Assembly (NCBI RefSeq): GCF_007988965.1
Contig: NZ_BJVD01000006.1
Coordinates: 62,001-126,000, forward strand
Source: Rummeliibacillus stabekisii
GTDB taxonomy: Bacteria > Bacillota > Bacilli > Bacillales_A > Planococcaceae
Length of the DNA: 64,000 nucleotides
Reading direction: 5' to 3'
A program made the translations under genes and the position numbers. Positions 40,919-50,277 of this stretch are shown here, piece by piece. The number at the start of each line of letters is the position of its first letter. Positions within the stretch are counted from its first letter, which is position 1. A model generated the notes under the pieces. That model did not search any database. It worked only from the letters and a program-made list of their open reading frames with translations, and had not been told where the DNA came from.

Positions 40919-41326
40919 ATGATGAAATATGTGAGTGCATTCATACTAAAGCTAATTATGACTGCGGCAATACTATTAATCATCAATACAGGCATTTATG
41001 GAGGGGATGTTTCTACGACTCTCTGGATTAGCCTTGTCCTTGCTATTTTTGCTTTTGTTTTGGGAGACATTCTTATCTTCACCGTCTTTAGTAAGCGCTA
41101 TGCCTATGTAATGGGCAATACTATTGCCACCTTCTCGGATGCTGTTTTAGCATTCGTCATTATTTATTTCATGGGTTCAGCTTTATATGTAGAAACGGTG
41201 GATACTCTTGCCGCATCATTGTTATCCTCTATTGTGCTTGGGGTAGGAGAATGGTTATTCCACAAGTATATGGAAACAAAGGTGCTTGAACCAAAACCAG
41301 TGAGTTGCAATGTATCTTTTGATTAA
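40919..41326 (+). CDS. YndM-like membrane protein (DUF2512)
   Basis: 135 residues from ATG 40919 (ATG 40922 also possible), with GGGGGA upstream. Four membrane helices are seen at about 6-26, 32-52, 60-85 and 92-112. The YAYVMGNTIATFSDAVLAFV and LGVGEWLFHKYM segments match the DUF2512/YndM family of Bacillales. Function is unknown; relatives are often sporulation-associated. A perfect terminator follows. Confidence 0.8.
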   Translation: MMKYVSAFILKLIMTAAILLIINTGIYGGDVSTTLWISLVLAIFAFVLGDILIFTVFSKRYAYVMGNTIATFSDAVLAFVIIYFMGSALYVETVDTLAASLLSSIVLGVGEWLFHKYMETKVLEPKPVSCNVSFD

Positions 41327-41334
41327 GTGAGGCG

Positions 41335-41370
41335 AAAAGACTGCCAAGGAATTTTTGGCAGTCTTTTTCT
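41335..41370 (+). terminator. Rho-independent terminator
   Basis: AAAAGACTGCCAA (41335-41347) pairs with TTGGCAGTCTTTT (41355-41367). Confidence 0.9.
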
Positions 41371-41447
41371 TTTCGTTCGCTTTAATTCCTGCTATTATGA
41401 TAGAAGGTGTGTTTTATACACTCTTAGATTGAAAGTGGTGAACGAAT

Positions 41448-42947
41448 ATGGATGATAAAACAAAGCAAGACCAAGAACAAAATGAACGACAATCAGAACA
41501 AGATGCTAATCATGGGAAAGTCACAGGAAAATACATACGTATGAAGCCATTTGCTTTCATCATGATGATCATGGTTTTGGTTCTTGGTACATCAGGTATA
41601 ACGATTTTTGCATTAACAGTTGGCGAAGATAAAGTAGTGGAAGTTCGCACACCAGCACATGGCGAATTTCAAAAGTTGTTTAATGCATACGATCAGCTAT
41701 CAAAAGGTTATTACAAGAAAATTGATACAGACAAGCTAGTAAACGGTGCGGTAGATGGTATGATCAGCGCATTAGGAGATCCATATTCTGATTATATGAA
41801 TAAAAAGGAAGCTTCTGCGTTTAATGAAAGCATTTCTTCTAGTTTCCAAGGCATAGGTGCTGAGGTGCAAGAGAAGGATGGCCATATTGTGGTCGTATCA
41901 CCGATTAAAAACTCGCCTGCAGAGAAATCAGGCATCAAAACTAATGATATTATTAAAAAAGTAGATGGCAAATCTATTGATGGAATGACAGCATCACAAG
42001 CCGTATTATTAATTCGCGGTAAGAAGGGGACTGAGGTCACACTTGAAATCCAGCGTGGAAGTTCTAGTAAGCTAACCACTTTTAAAATCACTCGTGCAGA
42101 CATTCCTGTTGAAACTGTATATGCTGAAATGATGAAAAATAAAATTGCTCATATCCAAATCACAAGCTTCTCAGATGGTACTTATAAAGAGTTGCTTAGT
42201 GCATTAGATGATATGGAAGCAAAAGGCATGAAAGGTTTGGTTCTGGATGTTCGTCAAAATCCAGGTGGGTTGGTTGAATCCGTAGAGAATATTGCAAATC
42301 TATTTGTTCCAAAAGGACAACCAATCGTACAATTCGAAGACCGTTCAGGCAATAAACAAGTCTATAAAGCAGAAGATGGCCGCAAGGTAAAAGTGCCAAC
42401 AACTGTTCTTATCGATGGAGGAAGTGCATCAGCTTCTGAAATTTTAGCAGGAGCATTAAATGAGTCCTCCCATATCAAATTAGTAGGTGAAACTTCATTT
42501 GGTAAAGGGACGATGCAAACAGCTGAGAATCTACCGGACGGATCTAATCTTAAATTCACAATGGCGAAATGGTTAACACCAAAAGGTAACTGGATTCATG
42601 AAAAAGGCATAAAGCCTAATGTAAAAGTGAACTATCCAAGCTATGCATCACTTCCTTATCTGGACCCAGACAAAACCTTCAAGGAAGGTGCATTATCTGA
42701 TAGCGTTAAAGTTGCTGAAAAATTACTTCAAGCTGCAGGCTATAACCCTGGTAAAATTGATGGCTTATACGATGCCTTAACGAAGTTAGCAGTGGAACAA
42801 TTCCAAAAAGACAACAAGTTGAAGGAAACAGGTATTCTGAAAGGCGATACAACATACGCATTAATGAATAAAATTCGCTTGAAAATCAAAAAAGAAGATC
42901 CACAGCTGAAAAAAGCAGCAAGCATTGTAAAAGCTGAAATGAAATAG
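41448..42947 (+). CDS. Carboxyl-terminal processing protease (S41, CtpA/CtpB type)
   Basis: 499 residues. An acidic cytoplasmic tail (1-33), one membrane helix (about 34-57), a PDZ domain (about 130-215), the S41 protease domain and a C-terminal peptidoglycan-binding domain (about 410-475). The catalytic set is Ser328 in GGSASASEI, Lys353 in GKGTMQ and Gln357. The PG-binding end (GYNPGKIDGLYDALTKLAVE) anchors it to the wall. In B. subtilis, CtpB cleaves SpoIVFA to trigger sigma-K; a housekeeping paralogue CtpA also exists. I cannot decide between them. Confidence 0.93.
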   Translation: MDDKTKQDQEQNERQSEQDANHGKVTGKYIRMKPFAFIMMIMVLVLGTSGITIFALTVGEDKVVEVRTPAHGEFQKLFNAYDQLSKGYYKKIDTDKLVNGAVDGMISALGDPYSDYMNKKEASAFNESISSSFQGIGAEVQEKDGHIVVVSPIKNSPAEKSGIKTNDIIKKVDGKSIDGMTASQAVLLIRGKKGTEVTLEIQRGSSSKLTTFKITRADIPVETVYAEMMKNKIAHIQITSFSDGTYKELLSALDDMEAKGMKGLVLDVRQNPGGLVESVENIANLFVPKGQPIVQFEDRSGNKQVYKAEDGRKVKVPTTVLIDGGSASASEILAGALNESSHIKLVGETSFGKGTMQTAENLPDGSNLKFTMAKWLTPKGNWIHEKGIKPNVKVNYPSYASLPYLDPDKTFKEGALSDSVKVAEKLLQAAGYNPGKIDGLYDALTKLAVEQFQKDNKLKETGILKGDTTYALMNKIRLKIKKEDPQLKKAASIVKAEMK

Positions 42948-42954
42948 AGTAGTT

Positions 42955-42987
42955 AAGGAGCTGGCATTCATTTGTCAGCTCTTTTTT
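42955..42987 (+). terminator. Rho-independent terminator
   Basis: AAGGAGCTGGCA (42955-42966) pairs with TGTCAGCTCTTTT (42973 on), with one G-T pair. Confidence 0.85.
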
Positions 42988-43106
42988 GAAAAGACACTAT
43001 CACTATTTAGTAAACTAATCTACGATACAATTACGAACTTTTGCCCCTTTTAGGGAGGGAAATACTATCTCTGCTGAAAGAGCAGTTAAATAGAAGGAGA
43101 TTTAAA

Positions 43107-44006
43107 ATGAAAGATGTATATTTATTCAGCGGTTTCTTAGGAAGCGGCAAAACAACCTTATTAATGAATACCATTCGCCAATTGAAAGAACAGAATTTAA
43201 AACCAGCCATTATCATGAATGAGCTAGGGGCTTTAAATTTTGATTCACAAGCAATCGAGGAAAATATACCTTTAAAAGAAATGCTAAATGGATGCATTTG
43301 TTGTACAGGTGCCGAAAAAACGGAGGCACAAATTCAATCACTGTTAGCAGATTCTGAGTTTGATGTGCTTATTATAGAAACCACTGGAGCGGCTCATCCA
43401 GTAGAAGCATTAGATGCAGTATATTCACCGCTATTTGCAAATGAGTTAAATATTAAAGGTATCGTCACTGTCGCTGATAGTAAACGTTGGTTGGAAAGAG
43501 AAGGTATGTCAATCCAAACACGTTCCTTATTTTTAGAGCAGATTCGCCATGCACATTTGATTTTGGCAAATAAGATGGATTTACTGACAGAATCAGAAAT
43601 GGCAAAAGTTACTTTTGAGATGCAGAATATTAATTCACATGCGCTGATCATTCAAACAACCAATGCCTCTCTACCGATTAAGTATCTTCAAAGATTACAA
43701 GCTACAGCTAGGCCGGCTTCTATTCAAAAAGCAACCATTGGGGAGCATTTGCATTTAGGTTCTCGTCTTGTTACTTTCAATTCTGAGGAAAGTTTTACAC
43801 AAGAAAAATTTGAAGAATGGATTAAAACGCTTCCTAATTCTGTTTATCGAATGAAGGGCTTTGTACCAATCGAGGGAATTAGAAATCCTATGCTGTTTCA
43901 GTATGCATATGGATTAACACAATGGCTTCCTGAGTATGTAAAAATGGAACCAAATCTAGTGATTATCGGAGAAAATGTGAATGAATTAGACCTGCCTAAA
44001 GCCTAA
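43107..44006 (+). CDS. CobW/P47K family GTPase (metal chaperone type)
   Basis: 299 residues from ATG 43107, with AAGGAG 7 bases upstream; an in-frame ATG at 43041 lacks family sequence. Walker A is SGFLGSGKTTLLM, MNELG follows, the metal-binding CxCC motif is Cys63, Cys65, Cys66 in GCICCTG, and ANKMD is the base-specificity motif. COG0523 GTPases deliver zinc or cobalt to metalloproteins. No convincing Zur box was found upstream, so its metal is undecided. Confidence 0.92.
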   Translation: MKDVYLFSGFLGSGKTTLLMNTIRQLKEQNLKPAIIMNELGALNFDSQAIEENIPLKEMLNGCICCTGAEKTEAQIQSLLADSEFDVLIIETTGAAHPVEALDAVYSPLFANELNIKGIVTVADSKRWLEREGMSIQTRSLFLEQIRHAHLILANKMDLLTESEMAKVTFEMQNINSHALIIQTTNASLPIKYLQRLQATARPASIQKATIGEHLHLGSRLVTFNSEESFTQEKFEEWIKTLPNSVYRMKGFVPIEGIRNPMLFQYAYGLTQWLPEYVKMEPNLVIIGENVNELDLPKA

Positions 44007-44183
44007 AATATTGAGATGTCAACCCTCTTAGAATAGCAATAAGGTGATAGACTTCAACTATCTTCCAAATAAAACCCTATAACTCTGCGGTCTCAGCTCC
44101 TTGTTGGAGAAAGTGGCAATCCTTGGCGACTTTTTTGCTTGATTCTTCGTTTAAGCTTGGAACACGACAAGGAGGAATGCAAG

Positions 44184-44990
44184 ATGAACAAACTAACAAA
44201 ATGGGCAATCCCATTCAGCTTACTTTTAACAGCAGGAGTGCACAGCGGAGCAATAGATGCTTCAGCTAAAACCGTTACGAAAGAACATACGAAGCAAACT
44301 TCAATGTCAAATCATACATGGCATTATCAATCAACTAAATATAATACACATCGTTATATTATGTTGAATAACTGCTTTACAAATGGTACAAATGCGAATA
44401 CGCATAAACCTACAACTAAGCCGAATACAGATACATCAAAACCGAATTCAGATACATCAAAACCGAATACAGATACATCAAAACCGAATACAGATACATC
44501 AAAACCAAATACAGATACATCAAAACCAAATACAGATACAAACACAACAACACCGTCAAAACCCAATACTGATGCACCAAGCAAACCATCTACTGACTCT
44601 AATGCAACATCTGCTTCTCAATTTGAAAAACAAGTCATCACTTTGACTAATGCAGAACGTGCAAAAGAAGGTCTGCCTGCTTTACAAGCAGATACAAAAT
44701 TGATGGGCTCTGCGAAAGCTAAATCTAAGGATATGGCAGACAAGAATTATTTCGATCATACAAGCCCAACTTACGGTTCACCTTTTGACCAAATGAAATC
44801 TCTTGGTATCACGTATAAATCAGCAGGCGAAAATATTGCCAAAGGTCAAAAAACACCGGAAGAAGTAGTGAAAGCTTGGATGAATTCAGAAGGTCACCGC
44901 GCTAACATTATGAACAAAAACTATACACATATTGGTGTAGGTTATGATGCAAAAGGAAATGTCTGGACACAACAATTTATTCAAAAATAG
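44184..44990 (+). CDS. Secreted CAP-domain protein (YkwD-like) with TDTSKPN repeat linker
   Basis: 268 residues from ATG 44184 with AAGGAGGA upstream. A signal peptide (about 1-27, ending near DASAKT) leads to a low-complexity linker with six or so copies of a seven-residue unit (N.DTSKP). The CAP domain then runs about 150-268 with AERAKEGLPAL, YFDHTSPTYGSP, GENIAKGQ and GHRANIM. CAP proteins of spore formers (YkwD, SafA-like coat proteins) are wall or coat associated; activity is unknown. A terminator follows at 45042. Confidence 0.9.
   Translation: MNKLTKWAIPFSLLLTAGVHSGAIDASAKTVTKEHTKQTSMSNHTWHYQSTKYNTHRYIMLNNCFTNGTNANTHKPTTKPNTDTSKPNSDTSKPNTDTSKPNTDTSKPNTDTSKPNTDTNTTTPSKPNTDAPSKPSTDSNATSASQFEKQVITLTNAERAKEGLPALQADTKLMGSAKAKSKDMADKNYFDHTSPTYGSPFDQMKSLGITYKSAGENIAKGQKTPEEVVKAWMNSEGHRANIMNKNYTHIGVGYDAKGNVWTQQFIQK
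44420..44543 (+). repeat. In-gene 21-bp tandem repeats
   Basis: Six or seven near-identical units (AAYWCAGATACATCAAAACC type) encode the NTDTSKP linker. Copies differ at single bases (aattca/aatacag, ccg/cca). Confidence 0.85.
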
Positions 44991-45041
44991 AATAAAGTAT
45001 TTGAACTGAGATCAAAGCATCCTGATTTCAAAAGATAAGAG

Positions 45042-45076
45042 GCTCTCGGAATATTTATTATTCTGAGAGCTTTTTT
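45042..45076 (+). terminator. Rho-independent terminator
   Basis: GCTCTCGGAAT (45042-45052) pairs with ATTCTGAGAGC (45060-45070), then six Ts. Confidence 0.9.
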
Positions 45077-45170
45077 ATGTCTTCATAAATCAAAAACTAG
45101 CCTAATATGCAACATATATATGAATTAATTGGAAATAAAGGATCAGTCATTTATTGGCTGGTTTTTTGTT

Positions 45171-45196
45171 TGAAATGTAATTTTATATTCCATACT
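45171..45196 (+). promoter_or_regulatory. Candidate forespore (sigma-G type) promoter of the intact gerA operon
   Basis: TGAAAT (45171-45176), 14 bases, CATACT (45191-45196), then GAAAAG. It matches the arrangement upstream of gerAA at 18132. CATACT is a good sigma-G/F -10. The short spacer keeps it tentative. Confidence 0.4.
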
Positions 45197-45269
45197 GAAA
45201 AGAGAAAGAATGACAAGGTAACTAGAAGGTGCCAACCATATTCATCAAGAATGAAAGAGGAGGTATGAA

Positions 45270-46688
45270 ATGCTCCAGCTAGAATCGATGGTTGAAAAAT
45301 TAAAAGCCACTTTTTATAATTCAGTTGATTTTATAGCAAGAGAAATCTCGTTTCCAAAAGATCAATATGCAATTCTTTGCTATTACAGTTCAATGGCGAA
45401 TAAAAAAGATGTACAAGATATAGTGAATGTGTTGAAAGTGCAAACAACGTTTAACGAAAAAGATTGGGATGCAACAACCGCTTCTCAAAAAGAAGCATAT
45501 AATCTAGAAACATTAGTTGAATATGTCTGTCAGGGATATACTGTGCTCCTTTTATTAAATTCTCAACAAATGGTTCGTTTCACCATGCCTAACTTGCCTC
45601 ATCGTTCTCCTGATGAACCGACAAATGAAGCCATCTTACGTGGTGCCCATGAAGGGTTTATAGAAGATACAGACGTAAACTTAGGACTTATTCGTAAAAG
45701 GATGCGAGTGCCTGATTTAATTGTAAAAAAAGTGACAGTGGGAACAGATAACAAAGCAGATGTTTATTATATGTATTTAGCTCGTTTTGCAAATCAGGAA
45801 AACCTCACAGATTTAGAGCGCAGACTTAATAATATGAAAGATAAAATAGATGGATTATATGCTTCAGGGCAATTGAATGATTTCATTGAAGATAATCCGA
45901 TGTCACCGTTTCCACAAATTATGAATACTGAAAGGCCAGACAGAGTATTTGCTAATCTTACGGAAGGAAAAATTGTAATGATGGCCGATTTTTCACCAAC
46001 TGCTTATATTACACCTGTTACGTTATTTTCATTTTATCAATCGCCTGATGATTTTAATAGTCGTGTAATCGTTGGTTCCTTTTATAGAATGGTTCGTGTT
46101 TTTAGTTTTATCACAGCTATTTTTTTGCCTGCATTCTATATAGCGATCGTCAGTTTTCATTATGAAGTTCTCCCCATTGAATTAAGTAAAAAATTAAAAC
46201 TAGATATTAGTGAAATTCCGTATAGACCTATATTTGAAGCTTTAATTGTTGAAATCATCATTGAGTTAATCCGGGAGGCTAGTGTGCGCTTACCACAAGC
46301 TTTAGTTCAAACAATCGGTATTGTTGGTGGTTTGGTTGTCGGAGATGTCATCATCAATGCGGGTTTAGTATCCAATATGGTTGTTATTGTTGTAGCATTG
46401 ACTGCGATTTCTAGCTATGTTGCACCGTCGGTTGAACTGAATACGTCAGTTCGTGTACTGCGCTTTCCGTTTATGTTTGCAGCCGCATTGTTGGGATTCT
46501 TTGGCATATTAATTGGCGCTCTGATACTAGGTGTACATTTATGCAACTTAGGCTCTTTGAAATCCCCATACATTTACCCACTCGTTCCATTTGATCCAAA
46601 GAAAACGAAACAAATTCTATTTCGTGGAAAACATACAACGTCAGGTACTCAGCCAAGCAGTTTTGATCCGAGAGGGAAGAAACTATGA
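45270..46688 (+). CDS. gerAA: Spore germination protein GerAA family (A subunit)
   Basis: 472 residues, the same length as the reverse-strand copy at 16714-18132 and very similar along the whole length. LRGAHEGFIEDTDVNLGLIR, the hydrophobic AFYIAIVSFHYEVLPIELS and YVAPSVELNTSVRVLRFPF are conserved. It begins AGGAGG-ATG and overlaps gerAB by four bases. GerA receptors sit in the spore inner membrane and trigger germination when nutrients bind. This is the complete operon in the window. Confidence 0.94.
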   Translation: MLQLESMVEKLKATFYNSVDFIAREISFPKDQYAILCYYSSMANKKDVQDIVNVLKVQTTFNEKDWDATTASQKEAYNLETLVEYVCQGYTVLLLLNSQQMVRFTMPNLPHRSPDEPTNEAILRGAHEGFIEDTDVNLGLIRKRMRVPDLIVKKVTVGTDNKADVYYMYLARFANQENLTDLERRLNNMKDKIDGLYASGQLNDFIEDNPMSPFPQIMNTERPDRVFANLTEGKIVMMADFSPTAYITPVTLFSFYQSPDDFNSRVIVGSFYRMVRVFSFITAIFLPAFYIAIVSFHYEVLPIELSKKLKLDISEIPYRPIFEALIVEIIIELIREASVRLPQALVQTIGIVGGLVVGDVIINAGLVSNMVVIVVALTAISSYVAPSVELNTSVRVLRFPFMFAAALLGFFGILIGALILGVHLCNLGSLKSPYIYPLVPFDPKKTKQILFRGKHTTSGTQPSSFDPRGKKL

Positions 46689-47716
46689 ATTTTACTATAA
46701 CAAAAGTCCAATTATTTGTAATGCTTTTTTTTAGAACGACTGGAATAATCTTTATTGCTTATTCAGAAGCACTTCTTAATGCTGGTGGACGTGATGCTTG
46801 GATTATGTTCTTTATTGCAGCTGCCTTTGTTTTTCTACAATTATGTGTATATGAAAAATGTTATAAATACTTCGAGTTAGGAAAAATTACACGTTGGATT
46901 TATATTTTCAGTTGGGTTATTTTATTAATTTTATCATTAGTATATATACAATATACTTTAAATATTTGGGTTCTTGGGAATACCCCAAATTATGTTACCT
47001 TGTTGCTGATGCTTTTAGTTTCTTATTACATTAGTGTCAGTCGGCCATCAACCGCTGTAAATATGCCAGTTTTCATTATTCCTTTCGTCTTTGTATTTGT
47101 ATTCTTTCTATTGTTTGCTGTACCTGAATTAAGGGTGAGTCAACTGTTCCCAATTGGTAAAAGTTCAGGGCACGAATGGATTATGGGGATGCTTTATGGG
47201 TTAGCTTCGTTTACTGGTTTAGAAGGTTATTTAGTATTAAGGAAATATGTATTGACTGAAGATAAAATGCGCTTCAAAGATATACTTATTTATCAAACCA
47301 TCATAACTGTGTTTTCTGGTTTTTTGATGTTAGTTGTAAAAATGTATTTTGCGCCAGCTTCATTGCCATACATCACAGAGCCTACCTTATATATTTTAAA
47401 GTCCATTGAAGTTACATTTGTTAAGAGACTAGATATTTTCTTTCTATATATGTGGCTCGGTTGGAGTATTATTTCCTTAAGCCTAATTGTATTTAATATT
47501 CGAATTGTTTATTTTCAAAAGGAGCGTAAACATAAAAAAATCCCCATGGTCGTATTACACCTCTTAATATTTTTCAGCAGTATAGCTTTTTTGAATATAC
47601 GATCTGTAGAATTTTTAAGAGCTCATTTTCAATATATCTATATTCCTTTTACTGTTATTTTACCGGCATTCATCATTTGGAAAAATAAAAGGAGGGAAAC
47701 AAAATGCGCAAAATAA
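46685..47716 (+). CDS. gerAB: Spore germination protein GerAB family (B subunit)
   Basis: 343 residues, about ten helices. NFTITKVQLFVMLFFRTTGI and SVSRPSTAVNMPVFIIPF match the copy at 15689-16717. The B subunit is an APC-fold protein that probably carries the germinant site. It starts within the gerAA stop and overlaps gerAC by 13 bases, so all three subunits are translationally coupled. Confidence 0.93.
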   Translation: MNFTITKVQLFVMLFFRTTGIIFIAYSEALLNAGGRDAWIMFFIAAAFVFLQLCVYEKCYKYFELGKITRWIYIFSWVILLILSLVYIQYTLNIWVLGNTPNYVTLLLMLLVSYYISVSRPSTAVNMPVFIIPFVFVFVFFLLFAVPELRVSQLFPIGKSSGHEWIMGMLYGLASFTGLEGYLVLRKYVLTEDKMRFKDILIYQTIITVFSGFLMLVVKMYFAPASLPYITEPTLYILKSIEVTFVKRLDIFFLYMWLGWSIISLSLIVFNIRIVYFQKERKHKKIPMVVLHLLIFFSSIAFLNIRSVEFLRAHFQYIYIPFTVILPAFIIWKNKRRETKCAK

Positions 47717-48795
47717 TTGTTTTTCTTCTTTTAAGTTCTGTATTCCTTAGCGGATGTTGGGATCAACGTTTGTATAAAGAGCTTTCTATTATTTCCGTAG
47801 TAGGCGTAGATGGCCATATTGGAGATTTAAAAGCCTTCTATGCATATCCTAGCTCGAGTGATGACCCTACAAAATATATAGTGCTTGAGGGCGTGGGCAA
47901 AACAGCGAGAGAAGTAAGGATGAATGCTAATAAAAAAACCGAGCAAACAATGGATATAGCTGAATTGACTACTATATTAGTTAGTGAAGAAACTGCTAAG
48001 AAGGATTTATATTCTTTATTAGATGTGTATTATCGATCTGCTGAGAGTCCAATGACTGCAAAAGTAGTAATTACGGATGGATCAACGAAAAAATTCTTGG
48101 AGCTTAAAGAAAACTTACCAAAAGAGATTGGGGAATACTATTTAGACTTTATACAGTCCTTTGAAAAGTCCTCAATATATCCTGTAACTAATTTAGAAAT
48201 TGCGGCAAATAAGATGTTTGGTGAGGGGAGAGATCTTGCATTACCATATCTAAAAGCGAGTGGTGATAAAGGACTTCCTGAAGGTGAAGGCATTGCATTA
48301 TTTAATGGTAAAAATTATACGGGTGAGCATCTGACAATGAGAGAGTCCACTTTTGCAACATTAATAGGATATGGTAAATCAGATATTATTGAGTTAGCGT
48401 ATCTAATGAAAAAAGATGGGAAAGATATCTCGGTAGGTTTTAATGCAATAAGATTTAAGAAAAATATGAAAGTAACACAGGTCGGTAATAACATAAAGGT
48501 TAAATATAACATTTATATGCCTATTGTAATGACGGAATATCCTCCAGATCATTTAGATCGAACTAAAAGAAGAAAAGAATTAGAGAAATTTATTGAAGGT
48601 AGAGTTGAGAAGGATATAGCTAGGATGTTTAAAAAAAGCCAAGAAGCGTCGTCTGATGTAGTTGGAATCGGAGAGGATATACGAGCCTATTATCCAAATT
48701 TATGGAAAGACGGCAAATGGAAAGAAATATATAAAGACATCAAAATAGAAACAAAGGTAGATGTTAAAATCGTGCGTAGTGGAAGTATTAGATAA
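47704..48795 (+). CDS. gerAC: Spore germination lipoprotein GerAC family (C subunit)
   Basis: 363 residues. The signal is KIIVFLLLSSVFLSGC with a lipobox Cys at position 18, followed by WDQRLYKELSIISVVGVD, the standard GerAC start. IEGRVEKDIARMFK and GIGEDIRAYYPNLW near the C-terminus are also conserved. GerAC is a membrane-anchored lipoprotein required by its A and B partners. This is the only complete gerAC in the window: the 15.7-kb copy is a scar and the 63.8-kb copy is cut by the window edge. Confidence 0.94.
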   Translation: MRKIIVFLLLSSVFLSGCWDQRLYKELSIISVVGVDGHIGDLKAFYAYPSSSDDPTKYIVLEGVGKTAREVRMNANKKTEQTMDIAELTTILVSEETAKKDLYSLLDVYYRSAESPMTAKVVITDGSTKKFLELKENLPKEIGEYYLDFIQSFEKSSIYPVTNLEIAANKMFGEGRDLALPYLKASGDKGLPEGEGIALFNGKNYTGEHLTMRESTFATLIGYGKSDIIELAYLMKKDGKDISVGFNAIRFKKNMKVTQVGNNIKVKYNIYMPIVMTEYPPDHLDRTKRRKELEKFIEGRVEKDIARMFKKSQEASSDVVGIGEDIRAYYPNLWKDGKWKEIYKDIKIETKVDVKIVRSGSIR

Positions 48796-48797
48796 TT

Positions 48798-48836
48798 AAA
48801 AAGGGAGTTCCCGTCTTGATGGAACTCCCTTTTTTT
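48798..48836 (+). terminator. Terminator of the gerA operon
   Basis: AAAAAGGGAGTTCC (48798-48811) pairs with GGAACTCCCTTTTT (48821 on). It is related to the hairpins after the other two ger loci. Confidence 0.9.
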
Positions 48837-48843
48837 AATATAG

Positions 48844-50217
48844 CTATAAAACTTGTGCGTTTTCCATCTTACGCTGTACAAACCGAAGTCGAATACTTAA
48901 TGTGACAGCACCCATTGCCAGCCCTGCAATCAAACCAATCCAGTAACCATAAGGGCCAAGGTTCGTCATATTTGCTAGTAATATACCGACAGGCAAGCCG
49001 ATGATCCAATAAGAGACGAGTGCCATAATGAATGTAATGGTGACATCTTTATATCCTCGCAGTGCTCCTTGGATAGGTGCTTGGATGGCGTCTGAAAGCT
49101 GGAAGAAAGCAGCATATGTTAAGAAATGGCCAGCAAGTCTTACCACTTGCACATCATTGCTGTACACGCTAGCTATATGACCTTTGAATATAAGTAAAAC
49201 AGTAAGAGAAACCATACAAAAAGTAACCGCAGTGATTGTACATAACCGACTATATGTTTTGGCATCTTGAAATCTCTTGGCGCCTGCTTCAAATCCAACC
49301 AAGATGGTCGCACCCATCGAGATACTGAGCGGAATCATATAAAGAAGACTGGCGAAGTTCATTGCAATTTGGTGTGCGCCGATCACTTCTGTACTATATT
49401 TGCTCATCATCATTGTTACGACAGAAAAAATACTGCTTTCTGCAAATATAGCTAAACCAATCGGCAAGCCAAGCTTAACAATTTCAAACGTTTTGGTTGG
49501 ATTTGGCCTAGGTAATTTTGAAAAAAGTGAAAAATCTGCAAACGGTGTCTTTTTCATTGTAATAATGATGGCAGCACCACAGATTAGCCAATAGGTAATG
49601 GCAGATGCTACACCAGAACCAACACCACCCAATTCGGGGAATCCTAAATGTCCGAATATGAATAAATAGTTAAAAACAATATTGATGGGTGCTGCCATCA
49701 ATGTAATTAACATGCTAACCCTCGTTTGGCCGAGTGCATCAATGAAGCATCGCAATACACTGTAAATGAATAGTGGCAATAAACCAAAGCACATGGCGAT
49801 TAAATAATGGTAGGCCACACGGTAAACATCTGGCTCAAGCGACATGCCTTTCAATAATGGTTTCAAGCTAAGCGTTAATCCAGTAAAGATAATGATAGCT
49901 AACAGAATCGCTACATAAAAACCTTGTTTAACAGTAGCAGATGCTTCTTTCTCTCTTTTTGCACCTACAAATTGTGCTACAATAGGTGTGATTGATGTTA
50001 AGATGCCTGATAAACCAGTATAAACAGGAAGCCAAATAGAAGAACCAATTGATACGCCAGCTAAATCTTGTGTACTGTATTTACCAGACATCAATACATC
50101 AAAAAATGACATGAGGTATAATGCCACTTGGGTAATTAAAATTGGCAGCACGATGGTCGACATTTTCTTCCATTTCGTGCCTACTTTTGTTGTTTCATGC
50201 ATTTTGTTCAACTCCAT
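48844..50217 (-). CDS. MATE family efflux transporter (NorM-like)
   Basis: 457 residues with twelve predicted helices in two homologous halves. KMSTIVLPILITQVALYLM, FFDVLMSGKYSTQDLAGVSIG, and in the second half the LGLPIGLAIFAESSIFSV segment are typical. It exports drugs or cationic metabolites driven by sodium or proton gradients. The end FVQRKMEN lies close to the ger terminator. It is divergent from the glycosyltransferase gene at 50278 with a gap of about 60 bases. Confidence 0.93.
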   Translation of the reverse strand: MELNKMHETTKVGTKWKKMSTIVLPILITQVALYLMSFFDVLMSGKYSTQDLAGVSIGSSIWLPVYTGLSGILTSITPIVAQFVGAKREKEASATVKQGFYVAILLAIIIFTGLTLSLKPLLKGMSLEPDVYRVAYHYLIAMCFGLLPLFIYSVLRCFIDALGQTRVSMLITLMAAPINIVFNYLFIFGHLGFPELGGVGSGVASAITYWLICGAAIIITMKKTPFADFSLFSKLPRPNPTKTFEIVKLGLPIGLAIFAESSIFSVVTMMMSKYSTEVIGAHQIAMNFASLLYMIPLSISMGATILVGFEAGAKRFQDAKTYSRLCTITAVTFCMVSLTVLLIFKGHIASVYSNDVQVVRLAGHFLTYAAFFQLSDAIQAPIQGALRGYKDVTITFIMALVSYWIIGLPVGILLANMTNLGPYGYWIGLIAGLAMGAVTLSIRLRFVQRKMENAQVL

Positions 50218-50277
50218 TGAATATGAATGTTTCTAAAAGGAATAATAAGACGTTGATTTACTTTAAGGAGATTTAAA

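Noticed and set aside
43011-43040. Possible Zur box before the CobW-type GTPase.
   Set aside because: Only a half-site (ATTACGA) is visible; the symmetrical partner is missing.
44035-44183. Possible riboswitch in the leader of the CAP protein gene.
   Set aside because: A small CTCC/GGAG hairpin is present, but none of the conserved blocks of the c-di-AMP or c-di-GMP riboswitches could be found.
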